Source: Bradyrhizobium sp. SRL28 (GTDB taxonomy: Bacteria; Pseudomonadota; Alphaproteobacteria; Rhizobiales; Xanthobacteraceae). From it: a DNA stretch of 64,000 nt. The stretch lies in contig NZ_JAHEAG010000027.1 in the NCBI RefSeq assembly GCF_018596315.1, positions 1 to 64,000 of the forward strand, given 5' to 3'. The translations under genes were made by a program, and so were the position numbers. Below are positions 51,033-59,908 of this stretch, piece after piece. The notes beneath the pieces were generated by a model. It saw only the letters and a list, made by a program, of their open reading frames with translations. It did not search any database and was not told the origin of the DNA. Every line of letters starts with the position of its first letter. The first letter of the stretch is position 1.

Positions 51033-51368
51033 TTACTTGGCAGGAGTCATCCTTGCAATCAAACCCTCGAACGGCTTGAACGTCTGCTTGGCGAAATCAG
51101 TGTAGAGTTCGGAAATCTTTTTTGATTCTGCAACAAACGTCTCATAGGCTGACTTTGCGTAGTCAGCTTGAAGTTTCATCGCCTCATCCGGCGATTTCAG
51201 GCTGGTTAGTTTCGAAATGAATTCGAAGCCGTCCTCGAATGCCTTCTTGGTATATTCAGCATGGGCAGTTGTGATCGTCTTAACGTTTGCTGCAAACGTA
51301 TTTGCTGACGCCATCGCTGCTTCATTTTGCTCTTGGGCGTGCTTTTGAAATTGCTCAACGTTGTTCAT
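51033..51368 (-). CDS. Phasin family protein
   Basis: One hundred and eleven residues, all helical. Features are M-N-N-V-E-Q-F-Q-K-H-A-Q-E-Q-N, A-N-T-F-A-A-N-V-K-T-I, A-F-E-D-G-F-E-F-I-S-K-L, P-D-E-A-M-K-L-Q-A-D-Y-A-K-S-A-Y-E and F-K-P-F-E-G-L-I-A-R, as in the Phasin_2 family. Phasins coat polyhydroxyalkanoate granules. The adjacent acetate-uptake operon is compatible with a carbon-storage theme. The 154 bases to the next feature hold no gene. Confidence 0.85.
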   Translation of the reverse strand: MNNVEQFQKHAQEQNEAAMASANTFAANVKTITTAHAEYTKKAFEDGFEFISKLTSLKSPDEAMKLQADYAKSAYETFVAESKKISELYTDFAKQTFKPFEGLIARMTPAK

Positions 51369-51522
51369 TGGGAATCTTTCTCGGTCCTATGGAGGATCGG
51401 TTTGTGAACCTAGCATATGGTGCACTGCAGCATAATTTCAAGAGGCGTTCCTAATCAAATTGCGCCATCTGTGGCGCGCACAGGTAAAAGCCGCAGACCG
51501 GAACTGGAGGGGCCGATACAAA

Positions 51523-51720
51523 CTACGCGGCCGCAAACGCGTGCGTAACAGAAACTTTTGTTCCCGAAGCAACACACAATGTCTCCACTAGAGCATCAAG
51601 CTGTTTTGCGAGCGCCTTAACCACGCCGGTCCCAAGCTCGGTTTTCGGCTGAGCAAACGCGCCGTCAGGCTTACCGGAGCCATTGTCGGCGACCGCAAGC
51701 TGCCAATCTGTTTGTGCCGA
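51523..51720 (-). pseudogene. C-terminal end of a HisKA_2 / HWE-type kinase
   Basis: D-W-Q-L-A-V-A-D-N-G-S-G-K-P-D-G-A-F, then G-T-G-V-V-K-A-L-A-K-Q-L-D-A: the G1 and G2 boxes of a HATPase domain. The N box, the His and any sensor domain are missing. A remnant; the rest of 51763-52059 has no gene. Confidence 0.7.
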
Positions 51721-52059
51721 GCCTATGGCGCCGAGCCCAACTGAGCGGCCTACACAATCCATTCTCGATAAATCGACAAGGGCGTAACGCCGTTCAGGCC
51801 GCCGCAGCCGGCGGCGCAGTTTGGCCCGTCGAGCTACTGATGACGTCCACGATGGCGAGTGCCGGTCCCGCCGGTCTAGCTTTTCCGCCGGGCGTGTCTT
51901 AATCCCAACGCGCGGCTGCGACTTTCGTGGTCACCTCCGTGTCTCGCCGGTCAATCGCGCGATCCGGGATGTGATCAAGGTCGTGCGCGATATCACTAGC
52001 ACTGTAGCAGTTCGGTAGGCTAAAATTGGCTGAAATTGGTCGAGCCAAAGGAGGCTCCC

Positions 52060-52737
52060 ATGGAGAAGCCAGACAAGGACATGTTTGACCCCAGAATATT
52101 TCTCGCGAAAGTGGGCACGGGGAAGCAGGTACTGGAATTCCATAAAAATCAGCATGTGTTCGAACAAGGCGATGTCGCGGATACGGTTTTTTACATTCAA
52201 ACGGGCAAGGTCAAGCTTACGGTCGTGTCTGAGCAGGGCAAGGAAGCGGTCGTCGCAATTCTAGAGCCTGGCCAGTTCTTTGGCGAAGGATGCATGAATG
52301 GTCATCCGTTGCGCATCGCGACAACAACAGCGATAGAAGATTGCGTCATCACGTCGATCACGAAAGACGCGATGATCACGGCTATTCATGATGAGCCGAA
52401 ATTTTCCGAGCTGTTTATGGCTTATCTCCTGACTCGGAACAGCCGTATCGAAGAGGATCTGATTGACCAGCTGTTCAATTCGAGCGAGAGGCGACTTGCG
52501 CGGCTGCTTTTGTTACTTGCGAATTTCGGCAAGGAAGGCAACCCGCAGCCGATCAGCCCGAACATCAGTCAGGAAACATTAGCAGAGATGATTGGCACTA
52601 CTCGATCCCGCGTCAGCTATTTCATGAATAAGTTTCGCAAGCTGGGCCTCATCAGCTATAACGGACATATCGAGGTCCACAATTCGCTGTTGAGTGCCGT
52701 TTTGCATGAGAAGCCTTTACTAAGAGAGCGTGACTAG
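52060..52737 (+). CDS. Crp/Fnr family transcriptional regulator
   Basis: Two hundred and twenty-five residues from the ATG at 52060, with AAAGGAGG upstream. The cNMP-binding fold (about 20-135) has F-E-Q-G-D-V-A-D, Y-I-Q-T-G-K-V-K-L and G-Q-F-F-G-E-G. The winged helix has the HTH Q-E-T-L-A-E-M-I-G-T-T-R-S-R-V-S-Y-F. No Cys cluster of the FNR type is visible. The phosphate-binding Arg of CRP is not conserved in its usual place, so the ligand is unknown. Confidence 0.9.
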   Translation: MEKPDKDMFDPRIFLAKVGTGKQVLEFHKNQHVFEQGDVADTVFYIQTGKVKLTVVSEQGKEAVVAILEPGQFFGEGCMNGHPLRIATTTAIEDCVITSITKDAMITAIHDEPKFSELFMAYLLTRNSRIEEDLIDQLFNSSERRLARLLLLLANFGKEGNPQPISPNISQETLAEMIGTTRSRVSYFMNKFRKLGLISYNGHIEVHNSLLSAVLHEKPLLRERD

Positions 52738-52972
52738 AAACAATCCCCAGAAGTAACGGCCCCCCAACTTCGCTACAAAAGCATTTCGAGCATTGTGAGC
52801 AGTCGTTATCAGGGCGTATGTGCCCCCGGACGCGCATGCTGGTTGCATCACACCGGCCGGCAGAGCTACGGGACCGTAGCGCGAAAGAATACTTCGCTGC
52901 GGGAGAAACTTCTCCTCTAGATCGATGTTGTCACTCCAGCAACGGAACCGGGCGACTGGCAGTTGCGCGAAA

Positions 52973-53008
52973 AGCCGCTCGGCGTAATGCCCCGGCGGCT
53001 TTTTCTTT
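52973..53008 (+). terminator. Rho-independent terminator
   Basis: AGCCGC / GCGGCT stem, then TTTTTCTTTT. Upstream of the small gene at 53026. Confidence 0.7.
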
Positions 53009-53025
53009 TAACGAGGGAGGGTGAA

Positions 53026-53205
53026 ATGCCAAATGATAAGCCCCTCAAGCCCGACGACTTCCCGGTTGAGGTTGAGGGCGACGCATTAATGACTGCGGAC
53101 GGCAAGCCAATCGCCAGGGCGAAAACCCCAGCCATCGCAGAGGATATCGCGGAGCGTCTCAACGAAGACGATTACCGCAAAGAGCAGGACAGATGGTCGG
53201 CTTGA
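53026..53205 (+). CDS. Conserved 59-aa protein
   Basis: Fifty-nine residues from the ATG at 53026, with GGGAGGG upstream. K-P-L-K-P-D-D-F-P-V-E-V, ADGKPIARAKTPAIAEDIAERL and E-Q-D-R-W-S-A: a strand-helix protein that recurs as hypothetical in Bradyrhizobium (recalled). It is acidic and probably soluble. Not assigned. Confidence 0.65.
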   Translation: MPNDKPLKPDDFPVEVEGDALMTADGKPIARAKTPAIAEDIAERLNEDDYRKEQDRWSA

Positions 53206-53647
53206 TCTAGCTCATGGGTCGCGGCGGAGCATTCCACTTACAGGCCGCAATCCGTCGCTGTACGTCAGGTCGCGTGACGGATGCTCAGTTTCCTACTCGG
53301 CGCAAATATCCTTTGGCCAGCCGGTTGCTCAATATCTGCTTTCCGCCGCCAGACCCGGACGTTCGAGTTAGGACGGCGGCACATGCCTCGCGTTTCCGTC
53401 TTTAGCCATTCCGTCATTGATTGTTGCCAGATCTTGTACATCTCCGACTCATACGAGCCGTCAGTCAGAACATTCGGCGTAGCCGCGCTACTGTACGAAA
53501 GGTTCCGATCGCGACCGCGACAAATATTCCGAGGGTTGTGAGCAATATTGACCACGACGTTCGGAGCCGGAGGCGCAAACTCGTTCTGTCGCCACACTGC
53601 CTATGGCTTCCCTTCGGTCGCGCCCGTAAGCGAGGACATCCGAAGGT
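53206..53647. other. No supportable gene
   Basis: Open frames such as 53281-53541 and 53265-53597 lack domains. It probably contains further decayed acs sequence, but nothing is legible before 53648. Confidence 0.4.
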
Positions 53648-53906
53648 GTCACGGCGATCGTCGGCTACCGGCACGACATCAAGGGCCAAGGCATCTGCGC
53701 CTACGTGACGCCGGTGTCGGGTGAATCACCGTCGGCGGAGCTGAAAAGAAATCGTGGTCTGGGGTGCGCTAGGAGATTGGACCGATAGCAAGGCGGACCT
53801 CATCGAATTCCTGCTAGGCCTGCCGAAAACGTGCTCCGGCAAAATCATGCGCCGCATCCTGCGGAAGATTGCCGAAGATGAGTTTGGTCCGATCGGCGAC
53901 AGCTGA
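53648..53906 (+). pseudogene. Acetyl-CoA synthetase, C-terminal remnant
   Basis: A-I-V-G-Y-R-H-D-I-K-G-Q-G-I-C-A-Y-V-T-P, then after a frameshift L-P-K-T-C-S-G-K-I-M-R-R-I-L-R-K-I-A: the Acs C-terminal domain with the acetylatable Lys of the P-K-T-x-S-G-K motif. The N-terminal 550 residues are missing. It sits directly ahead of DUF485-actP, the place of acs in many acetate operons. Confidence 0.8.
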
Positions 53907-53972
53907 TCCCACTGTCGTTGAGGACCTCATTTGCCAACCGGAAGTCCGGTAGGTCTCAACGGAGCTAACAGT

Positions 53973-54281
53973 ATGCCCACGAACGATTACCGTCGCGTAC
54001 TCGACGACCCCGCCTTCCAAAACCTTGTCCGGGAAAGGTCTGGTTTTGCCTGGTCTCTGTTGGCAGCGATGCTCATCATCTACTACGGCTTCATCATGCT
54101 TGTCGCGTTCGCCAAGCCGCTTCTGGCGGCAAAGGTGGGGGGCGGAGTCACCTCCGTTGGAATCGTGCTCGGCCTTGCCGTGATTGTGTCTGCGTGCGTG
54201 CTGACTGGACTTTACGTCCAGCGCGCAAACAGTCGTTTTGATGAACTGACCCGCACACTTATTAGGGACCTTACGCGATGA
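53973..54281 (+). CDS. DUF485 (YjcH-type) membrane protein
   Basis: One hundred and two residues from the ATG at 53973, with GGAG upstream. Two spans, the N-terminal D-P-A-F-Q-N-L-V-R-E-R-S motif and Y-V-Q-R-A-N-S-R-F-D are typical of YjcH, the small partner of ActP. It overlaps actP by four bases (ATGA), so the pair is co-translated. Confidence 0.9.
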   Translation: MPTNDYRRVLDDPAFQNLVRERSGFAWSLLAAMLIIYYGFIMLVAFAKPLLAAKVGGGVTSVGIVLGLAVIVSACVLTGLYVQRANSRFDELTRTLIRDLTR

Positions 54282-55972
54282 GCCGCAATCTCACGTCGGT
54301 GTTGTTTGGCCTAATCGGTGCGGCTGCGCTTTCCATGGTAGCGATGGCCGCCGGCCCCGATTTAGGGCCTGTTCAGATGCAGTCGCTGAACTGGGCGGCG
54401 ATAGGCATTTTCGCCTTGTTCGTGCTTGGCACCCTCGGGATCACCTACCGTGCGGCGATGCAGACGAAAACCGCAGCCGACTTTTACGCCGCTGGTGGCG
54501 GCATTACCGCGTTTCAGAATGGTCTCGCGATCGCCGGCGACTACATGTCGGCTGCCTCGTTCCTCGGAATCTCCGCCCTCGTGTTCACGTCCGGCTTTGA
54601 CGGCCTGATCTACTCGATCGGGTTCCTGGTTGGCTGGCCGGTAGTACTGTTCCTGATTGCCGAGCGCTTGCGCAATCTCGGCAGCTTCACCTTTGCGGAT
54701 GTTGCCTCATTCCGCCTCGACCAGACCCAGATACGCATCCTGTCGGCAACCGGTACATTGGTCGTCGTTGCGTTCTATCTGATCGCGCAGATGGTCGGTG
54801 CAGGGAAGCTGATCGAATTGCTGTTCGGACTGGAGTATCTCTACGCCGTAGTGATCGTAGGTGTGCTCATGATTGTCTATGTCGCCTTTGGCGGGATGAA
54901 AGCAACCACCTGGGTGCAGATCATCAAGGCGTGCCTTTTGCTCGCCGGCGCCACCTTCATGTCGCTCATCGTGCTCTACCGGTTCGGCTTCAGTCCTGAA
55001 GCTATGTTCGCCGAGGCGGTCAAAACGCACCCTAAGGGCGACGCCATCATGGCGCCGGGCGGGCTCGTCTCAGACCCGATCTCTGCGATCTCGCTTGGCA
55101 TGGCGCTGATGTTCGGAACCGCGGGCCTACCGCATATCTTAATGCGCTTCTTTACCGTGTCGGACGCGCAGGCGGCTCGGAAGTCCGTTTTCTACGCGAC
55201 CGGCTTCATCGCGTACTTTTACATTCTCACCTTCATCATCGGTTTTGGGGCAATCACCTACCTCATGAATGATCCGAGCTATTACAAGCTCGGCGCTGAC
55301 GGCGCCTATAGCAAGCTCAACGACCTGCTCGGGGGTACGAATATGGCGGCCGTCCATCTCGCCGCCGCGACCGGGGGCTCCTTGTTCTACGGCTTTATCT
55401 CAGCGGTGGCTTTCGCGACAATTCTCGCTGTTGTCGCGGGGCTGACCTTGTCAGGCGCGTCGGCGGTGAGCCACGACCTCTACGCCTCGGTCATTGCAAA
55501 GGGTCGCGTCGCAGAGCAGAAAGAGGTCAACATCTCGAAGATGGCGGCGATCGGGATAGGCATTATTGCAATAGTGCTCGGCTACATTTTCGAGAACCAG
55601 AACGTCGCCTTCATGGTGGGACTCGCGTTTGCGGTTGCCGCAAGCTGCAACTTCCCGGTCCTTCTGATGTCGATACTCTGGAAGGGTACCACGACCCGTG
55701 GCGCTGTATTTGGCGGCCTCCTCGGCCTTGTAAGCGCCGTCGTCATGGTTGTTCTCAGCAAGGCCGTGTGGGTGACCACGTTCGGCTTCAAGGATGCGCT
55801 GTTCCCGTACGATAATCCTGCGATTTTCTCGATGAGCCTCGCGTTCCTGGGCATCTGGTTATTCTCTAAGCTCGACACAAGCCCGCGCGCTCGCGCGGAG
55901 CAGGCCGCGTTCGACGCGCAATATGTCCGTTCGGAAACGGGTATCGGGGCCGCGACGGCGCACGTCCACTAA
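54278..55972 (+). CDS. actP: Cation/acetate symporter ActP
   Basis: Five hundred and sixty-four residues, sodium:solute symporter family with about 13-14 spans. F-Y-A-A-G-G-G-I-T-A, G-D-Y-M-S-A-A-S-F-L-G and G-T-A-G-L-P-H-I-L-M-R-F-F-T-V are the family markers. It takes up acetate and other short monocarboxylates with a cation. The gene is coupled to DUF485 upstream and followed by the DUF294 gene. Confidence 0.93.
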   Translation: MSRNLTSVLFGLIGAAALSMVAMAAGPDLGPVQMQSLNWAAIGIFALFVLGTLGITYRAAMQTKTAADFYAAGGGITAFQNGLAIAGDYMSAASFLGISALVFTSGFDGLIYSIGFLVGWPVVLFLIAERLRNLGSFTFADVASFRLDQTQIRILSATGTLVVVAFYLIAQMVGAGKLIELLFGLEYLYAVVIVGVLMIVYVAFGGMKATTWVQIIKACLLLAGATFMSLIVLYRFGFSPEAMFAEAVKTHPKGDAIMAPGGLVSDPISAISLGMALMFGTAGLPHILMRFFTVSDAQAARKSVFYATGFIAYFYILTFIIGFGAITYLMNDPSYYKLGADGAYSKLNDLLGGTNMAAVHLAAATGGSLFYGFISAVAFATILAVVAGLTLSGASAVSHDLYASVIAKGRVAEQKEVNISKMAAIGIGIIAIVLGYIFENQNVAFMVGLAFAVAASCNFPVLLMSILWKGTTTRGAVFGGLLGLVSAVVMVVLSKAVWVTTFGFKDALFPYDNPAIFSMSLAFLGIWLFSKLDTSPRARAEQAAFDAQYVRSETGIGAATAHVH

Positions 55973-56027
55973 AGGTGCCCGAACGGCCGGGCGTGCGGCT
56001 CCGGCTGCGTCGTGCTATGGCAATCTG

Positions 56028-57842
56028 ATGCAAGGCTTTGATGCAACTAATCCGCCGTTCGATCGCCTCTTGCAGCACGAACTCGATGAGCTGATTTCAT
56101 CGCTCGACGTCGGCTATTATCGTCCGGGCGAGGTCATCGTTCAGCAGGCGCACGCGTCTGAAAATCTGCATGTAGTTATCAAGGGCTCCGTTGAGGTCCG
56201 AGAGAGCAGCAGCCTGCGGCTTGTGCTTGGTCCGAAGGACAGCTTCGACTCTCGCGCCGTCGTTCACGGCGCGGCGGGGGAAGACTTTGTGGCCACTGAA
56301 GAAACGCTATGCCACCTCATTCCCCGCGATCTCCTGCTCGGCCTGATACGCCGCAATCCAGCCTTCGCCGCCTTCTTCTACGCTGACGTGTCACGCAAGC
56401 TCGCCGCCTTCGCCGAAGCACGTCAGGCTGAAGGCGTAGAGAGCGTTCTGCGCTCGCGTATTCGTGACGCTCGTTTCGGTGCGGCAGTGTTCATCGAGGC
56501 AAACGCGACGATCGAGCAGGCCGGCAGAACCATGCGCGACAACAACATCAATGCACTCTATGTTCGCGACGGCGAGCGCATCGGCGTCGTCACCGGCATG
56601 AACCTGTCGAAAGCCGTCGTGCTGCGTCGGCTGGCGCTTGACACTCCATTAAGGGAGGTGTGCCACTTCGACGTAGTCGCCATCGACGCAGACGACTTCA
56701 TTTTTGATGCGCTGCTCCTAATGACGAAGCAAGACAAGCGCAGACTAGCGGTTCGCCGCGATGGCGCCTTCGTGGGCTTTCTCGAGGACATCGACCTACT
56801 TGGGCTTTTTGCTGGCAACTCGCAACTGATTCCGGGCCGGATTGAGCGCGCGCGCAGCCTCGACGATCTCGCGGCGCCGGCGCGGGATATCCAGGCGCAA
56901 GTCGAGCGATTGCACGGGCAAGGTCTCAAAGTCGACCTCGTCGCTGACATTACCTCCGACTTGAACCGCCGCCTGTTGCATAAGCTGTTTGACATGATCG
57001 CGCCGCCCTCGATCCGGCAGCACGGCTGCCTCCTGCTCATGGGCTCCGAGGGGCGTGGCGAACAGACCGCTCGCACCGATCAGGATAATGGACTTCTCTT
57101 GGGCGCCGATGTTCCCGCCGAGGATCTCGCGGCCTTCCGCGCCGATTTCTCGGGTGCGCTCGAAAGCTTCGGGTTCCCTCCCTGCCCAGGCAATGTAGTC
57201 GTGAGCAACCCGGTCTGGTCGCAGTCGGTAGCAAGCTTCATCCGTCAGCTCAAATCCTGGCTGCTAAGTCGGGACCCCGACGCAGCGATGAACATCGCGA
57301 TCTTCTCCGACGCGGTCGCAGTCGCAGGTGATCCAGAGCATCTCGCCCGCGCCAAGCGATCACTCGTTGAGCTTCTACGCGGCGAGAATGCTCTTCTGGC
57401 TCAATTTGCGCGTCTCATTGAAACCTTCAGCACGCCAAACCTAGGAGTACTCAGTGTGATCATGGCGTCCGTTGGTGTCGGAGTTGACGAGGTCGATCTT
57501 AAGAAGGCCGGCACGTTCCCGATCGTGCATGGGGTGCGAACGCTGGCGATTGAGAAGGCCGTATTAGCCTCATCAACCGCCGGGAGGATTGCCAGCCTCG
57601 TGGAGATGCGCACGCTTGACTCAAGGTTTGGGTTAGAGCTGGTGAGCGCGCTTCGAGTGTTCATGGAATTCCGGTTACGTTCCCAGCTCCGCGCGATCCA
57701 CCGTGGCAGGCCCGAGCAAGAAGCGCTCGTGCGCCTGGACGAGATTACTGCCGCAGACCGAGATATCCTGCGTGATGCGCTACGGGTCGTGCGGCAGTTC
57801 CGCGAGTTCATTCGGGTGCACTACAATCTTGCGGCATTCTGA
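56028..57842 (+). CDS. cNMP-binding / CBS / DUF294 nucleotidyltransferase-like protein
   Basis: Six hundred and four residues from the ATG at 56028. Cyclic-nucleotide-type fold (about 10-130), two CBS domains (about 150-270), DUF294 nucleotidyltransferase with L-M-G-S-E-G-R-G-E-Q-T-A-R-T-D-Q-D-N-G and a C-terminal helical domain. GlnD-like active-site residues are kept, so it might modify a protein partner (inference). This class is usually next to actP and the exonuclease, as here. The start is uncertain: the frame opens inside actP. Confidence 0.87.
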   Translation: MQGFDATNPPFDRLLQHELDELISSLDVGYYRPGEVIVQQAHASENLHVVIKGSVEVRESSSLRLVLGPKDSFDSRAVVHGAAGEDFVATEETLCHLIPRDLLLGLIRRNPAFAAFFYADVSRKLAAFAEARQAEGVESVLRSRIRDARFGAAVFIEANATIEQAGRTMRDNNINALYVRDGERIGVVTGMNLSKAVVLRRLALDTPLREVCHFDVVAIDADDFIFDALLLMTKQDKRRLAVRRDGAFVGFLEDIDLLGLFAGNSQLIPGRIERARSLDDLAAPARDIQAQVERLHGQGLKVDLVADITSDLNRRLLHKLFDMIAPPSIRQHGCLLLMGSEGRGEQTARTDQDNGLLLGADVPAEDLAAFRADFSGALESFGFPPCPGNVVVSNPVWSQSVASFIRQLKSWLLSRDPDAAMNIAIFSDAVAVAGDPEHLARAKRSLVELLRGENALLAQFARLIETFSTPNLGVLSVIMASVGVGVDEVDLKKAGTFPIVHGVRTLAIEKAVLASSTAGRIASLVEMRTLDSRFGLELVSALRVFMEFRLRSQLRAIHRGRPEQEALVRLDEITAADRDILRDALRVVRQFREFIRVHYNLAAF

Positions 57843-57843
57843 G

Positions 57844-58512
57844 ATGGCCCGCTTCCTGCGCAATCTTTTTTACCGCGTGTCGCTCGGCAACCCCGCTTAC
57901 CGATTTCTGTTCCAACCGGGACCACCCGATGAGGTCGTCGTAATCGACTGCGAAACCACGGGCCTCAATCCGCGGCGCGACGAGATGATCGCAGTGGCTG
58001 CTATCAAGGTCCAGGGCCGGCGGATCCTTACCAGCGACGCATTCAGGGTCGTCATTCGTGCTGACAAGCCGCCCACGGCGGAGTCGATCAAGGTGCATCA
58101 TCTCAGAGCCCAGGAAGTTGCGCTGGGAAAGCAGATGCATAAAGTTCTGCCAGAACTGCTACACTTCATCGGAGGACGTCCGATCGTGGGCTACTACGTC
58201 GACTTCGACGTCGCTATGCTCGATAAGTACGTGCTACCCTACATTCAAGCAAAACTACCGAACCCGCGTATTGATGTTTCGGCGATCTATTATGCGCTGA
58301 AGTACCGGAACGCCCCACCAGGGACCGTGCACGACCTGCGCTTCGCATCGATGCTGTCGGACTTGGGGCTCCCAGCTTTGCACCAGCACGACGCCTTCAA
58401 CGACGCGTTGATGACGGCAATGATGTATGTGCAGCTGCGAGATATGCAGGAGCGCGGCGTCCAGATCGGTCGCTTGAGGAACGTCCAGCAGCACATTCCT
58501 GTCTCCGCCTAG
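57844..58512 (+). CDS. DEDDh 3'-5' exonuclease (DnaQ-like)
   Basis: Two hundred and twenty-two residues starting at the ATG at 57844, right behind the preceding stop. Exo I is V-I-D-C-E-T-T-G-L-N, Exo II lies around Y-Y-V-D-F-D-V-A-M-L, and Exo III is H-D-A-F-N-D-A-L-M-T-A. This gives the DEDDh exonuclease set. It is coupled to the DUF294 gene. Its role in acetate uptake is unknown; the pairing is a recurrent one. Confidence 0.9.
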   Translation: MARFLRNLFYRVSLGNPAYRFLFQPGPPDEVVVIDCETTGLNPRRDEMIAVAAIKVQGRRILTSDAFRVVIRADKPPTAESIKVHHLRAQEVALGKQMHKVLPELLHFIGGRPIVGYYVDFDVAMLDKYVLPYIQAKLPNPRIDVSAIYYALKYRNAPPGTVHDLRFASMLSDLGLPALHQHDAFNDALMTAMMYVQLRDMQERGVQIGRLRNVQQHIPVSA

Positions 58513-58856
58513 GTTTAATAGATTTCGGTACCGTCTATTGTCGTGAACGTGCTCATATGCCTTTTCCGTGGTGCACATGAGTGACCAGATGCACGGCTTT
58601 CTAACGCTTCCGGCTGGAGCGATTGCCGGGTGGGACTTGCACCCACTGGAAATCGTCGCCTTTACACGGCGCACACCCGGAACAGACATGGCCGGCAACG
58701 TTTGCCCATCATTTATTTTGTTGAATGTGAGCAATATTGACCAGTGCTTCGAGAACCGGAAGAGCATGCTCGTCCTATCACCTTTCCGGATCCATTTTCA
58801 CCGCATCGAAACGGCGGCCACAAACCAACAAAGGATGTAGCAGCGTTACTAACCGC
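58513..58856. other. Intergenic, no gene
   Basis: A plus-strand 90-codon frame (58568-58840) has no recognisable features and is not accepted. Confidence 0.35.
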
Positions 58857-59759
58857 TCATCGCGAGGCGGATACAGAGGCAATGTTACGCAGAGCAGCGA
58901 GTCGCATAATGGATTGAGCGGCAAGTTTTTGCGCGAGCTCCATGCTGCTTTGGTCGGCAGCGCTTTCCGCCTCGTCCAAATAGATGTTCGACAGTTGTTC
59001 GGCGCGGCGCAGCGCGCGGCGCTTGATCTGTTCAATCTCTCCGGACGCTGGATCGGCGCCGCCTTCGTCAGGCAGGATCAGGAAATGCGGCGGCAGGCGT
59101 GAAGGGTCCATGGTCGTGACATGGTCGCGTTGGGCGGGGGTCAATCCTTGCGACCACGCGATGATGTCCTTGAGGAGAAGGCTTTCCAGAAGCGCTGCCG
59201 ATGCGGGCTCGTCGGTTCCGTGAGCAGCCTCAGTCTTATCGGCGGCGATCTTCCGCTCAGCCCTCCAGGCCAGCCGCCGCTCGCGACGCAACAAACTACC
59301 GTCGGACAGGGCCTCATGCGCCAGGGCTTCCGCCGTCAGCCGGACTAACGGATCTTCGGCAAGAGCGATGACATAAGTCCAGAACACGAAGGCGCGTTGG
59401 CGATGGCGGGCTGCGAGCACCCATGCGGTGTAAGGCGTCGACAGACTGGAATCCCTGATGTCGGCGATTTCCGCCGCAGGAACGAGATCGATCGGTGCCC
59501 AGCGCAGGTCGGATGCATCGGGACGCTTACCGCATGCGGCAAGGCAGGCTGCGGACAGGCTACCGGATCGATTTTGCTCGCGTGTCGCAAGTGCCTCGAA
59601 GACGGAGCGCACCGGCGAGAGGCGCTCATCCATCTGGGTGGCAATCGCGCCATATCGGTGCGTGGCCCTTTGCGCCTGGTCAACCGCAATTGCATAAAGC
59701 TCGCTAAGGCTTCGCACGGGAGCTGGCGGCACTGCGGTCAGAAGCGGCTCTTTGCGCAT
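58857..59759 (-). CDS. Hypothetical ferritin-like helical protein beside nosR
   Basis: Three hundred residues, almost wholly helical. The central R-H-R-Q-R-A-F-V-F-W-T-Y-V-I-A-L-A-E-D, then LTAEALAHEALSDGSLLRRE, is rich in Glu and His and has the look of ferritin-like helices, but the exact ExxH pairs are not clear. It is divergent from nosR and shares its control region. It could be a metal-handling or regulatory partner (inference). Confidence 0.6.
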   Translation of the reverse strand: MRKEPLLTAVPPAPVRSLSELYAIAVDQAQRATHRYGAIATQMDERLSPVRSVFEALATREQNRSGSLSAACLAACGKRPDASDLRWAPIDLVPAAEIADIRDSSLSTPYTAWVLAARHRQRAFVFWTYVIALAEDPLVRLTAEALAHEALSDGSLLRRERRLAWRAERKIAADKTEAAHGTDEPASAALLESLLLKDIIAWSQGLTPAQRDHVTTMDPSRLPPHFLILPDEGGADPASGEIEQIKRRALRRAEQLSNIYLDEAESAADQSSMELAQKLAAQSIMRLAALRNIASVSASR

Positions 59760-59807
59760 GTCGGCTCTTTCTCACAATAAGTTTGAACCTATCAGAGTGT
59801 GGGATGT

Positions 59808-59821
59808 TTGATCCAGCGCAA
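59808..59821 (+). promoter_or_regulatory. FixK/NnrR (Fnr-type) box ahead of nosR
   Basis: TTGATCCAGCGCAA: TTGA-N6-GCAA, the layout of FixK2/NnrR boxes that activate denitrification genes in low oxygen. It lies about 88 bases before the chosen nosR start and inside the longer open frame, which argues for the downstream start. Confidence 0.6.
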
Positions 59822-59908
59822 GTAGCAATCTCGTTCGGTGCTCTAGATAGGTTTTCGAAGCTGGCAATCCAGAACAACGGCGCTTTGCTAGAATCTGGAA
59901 GAAGCGTT

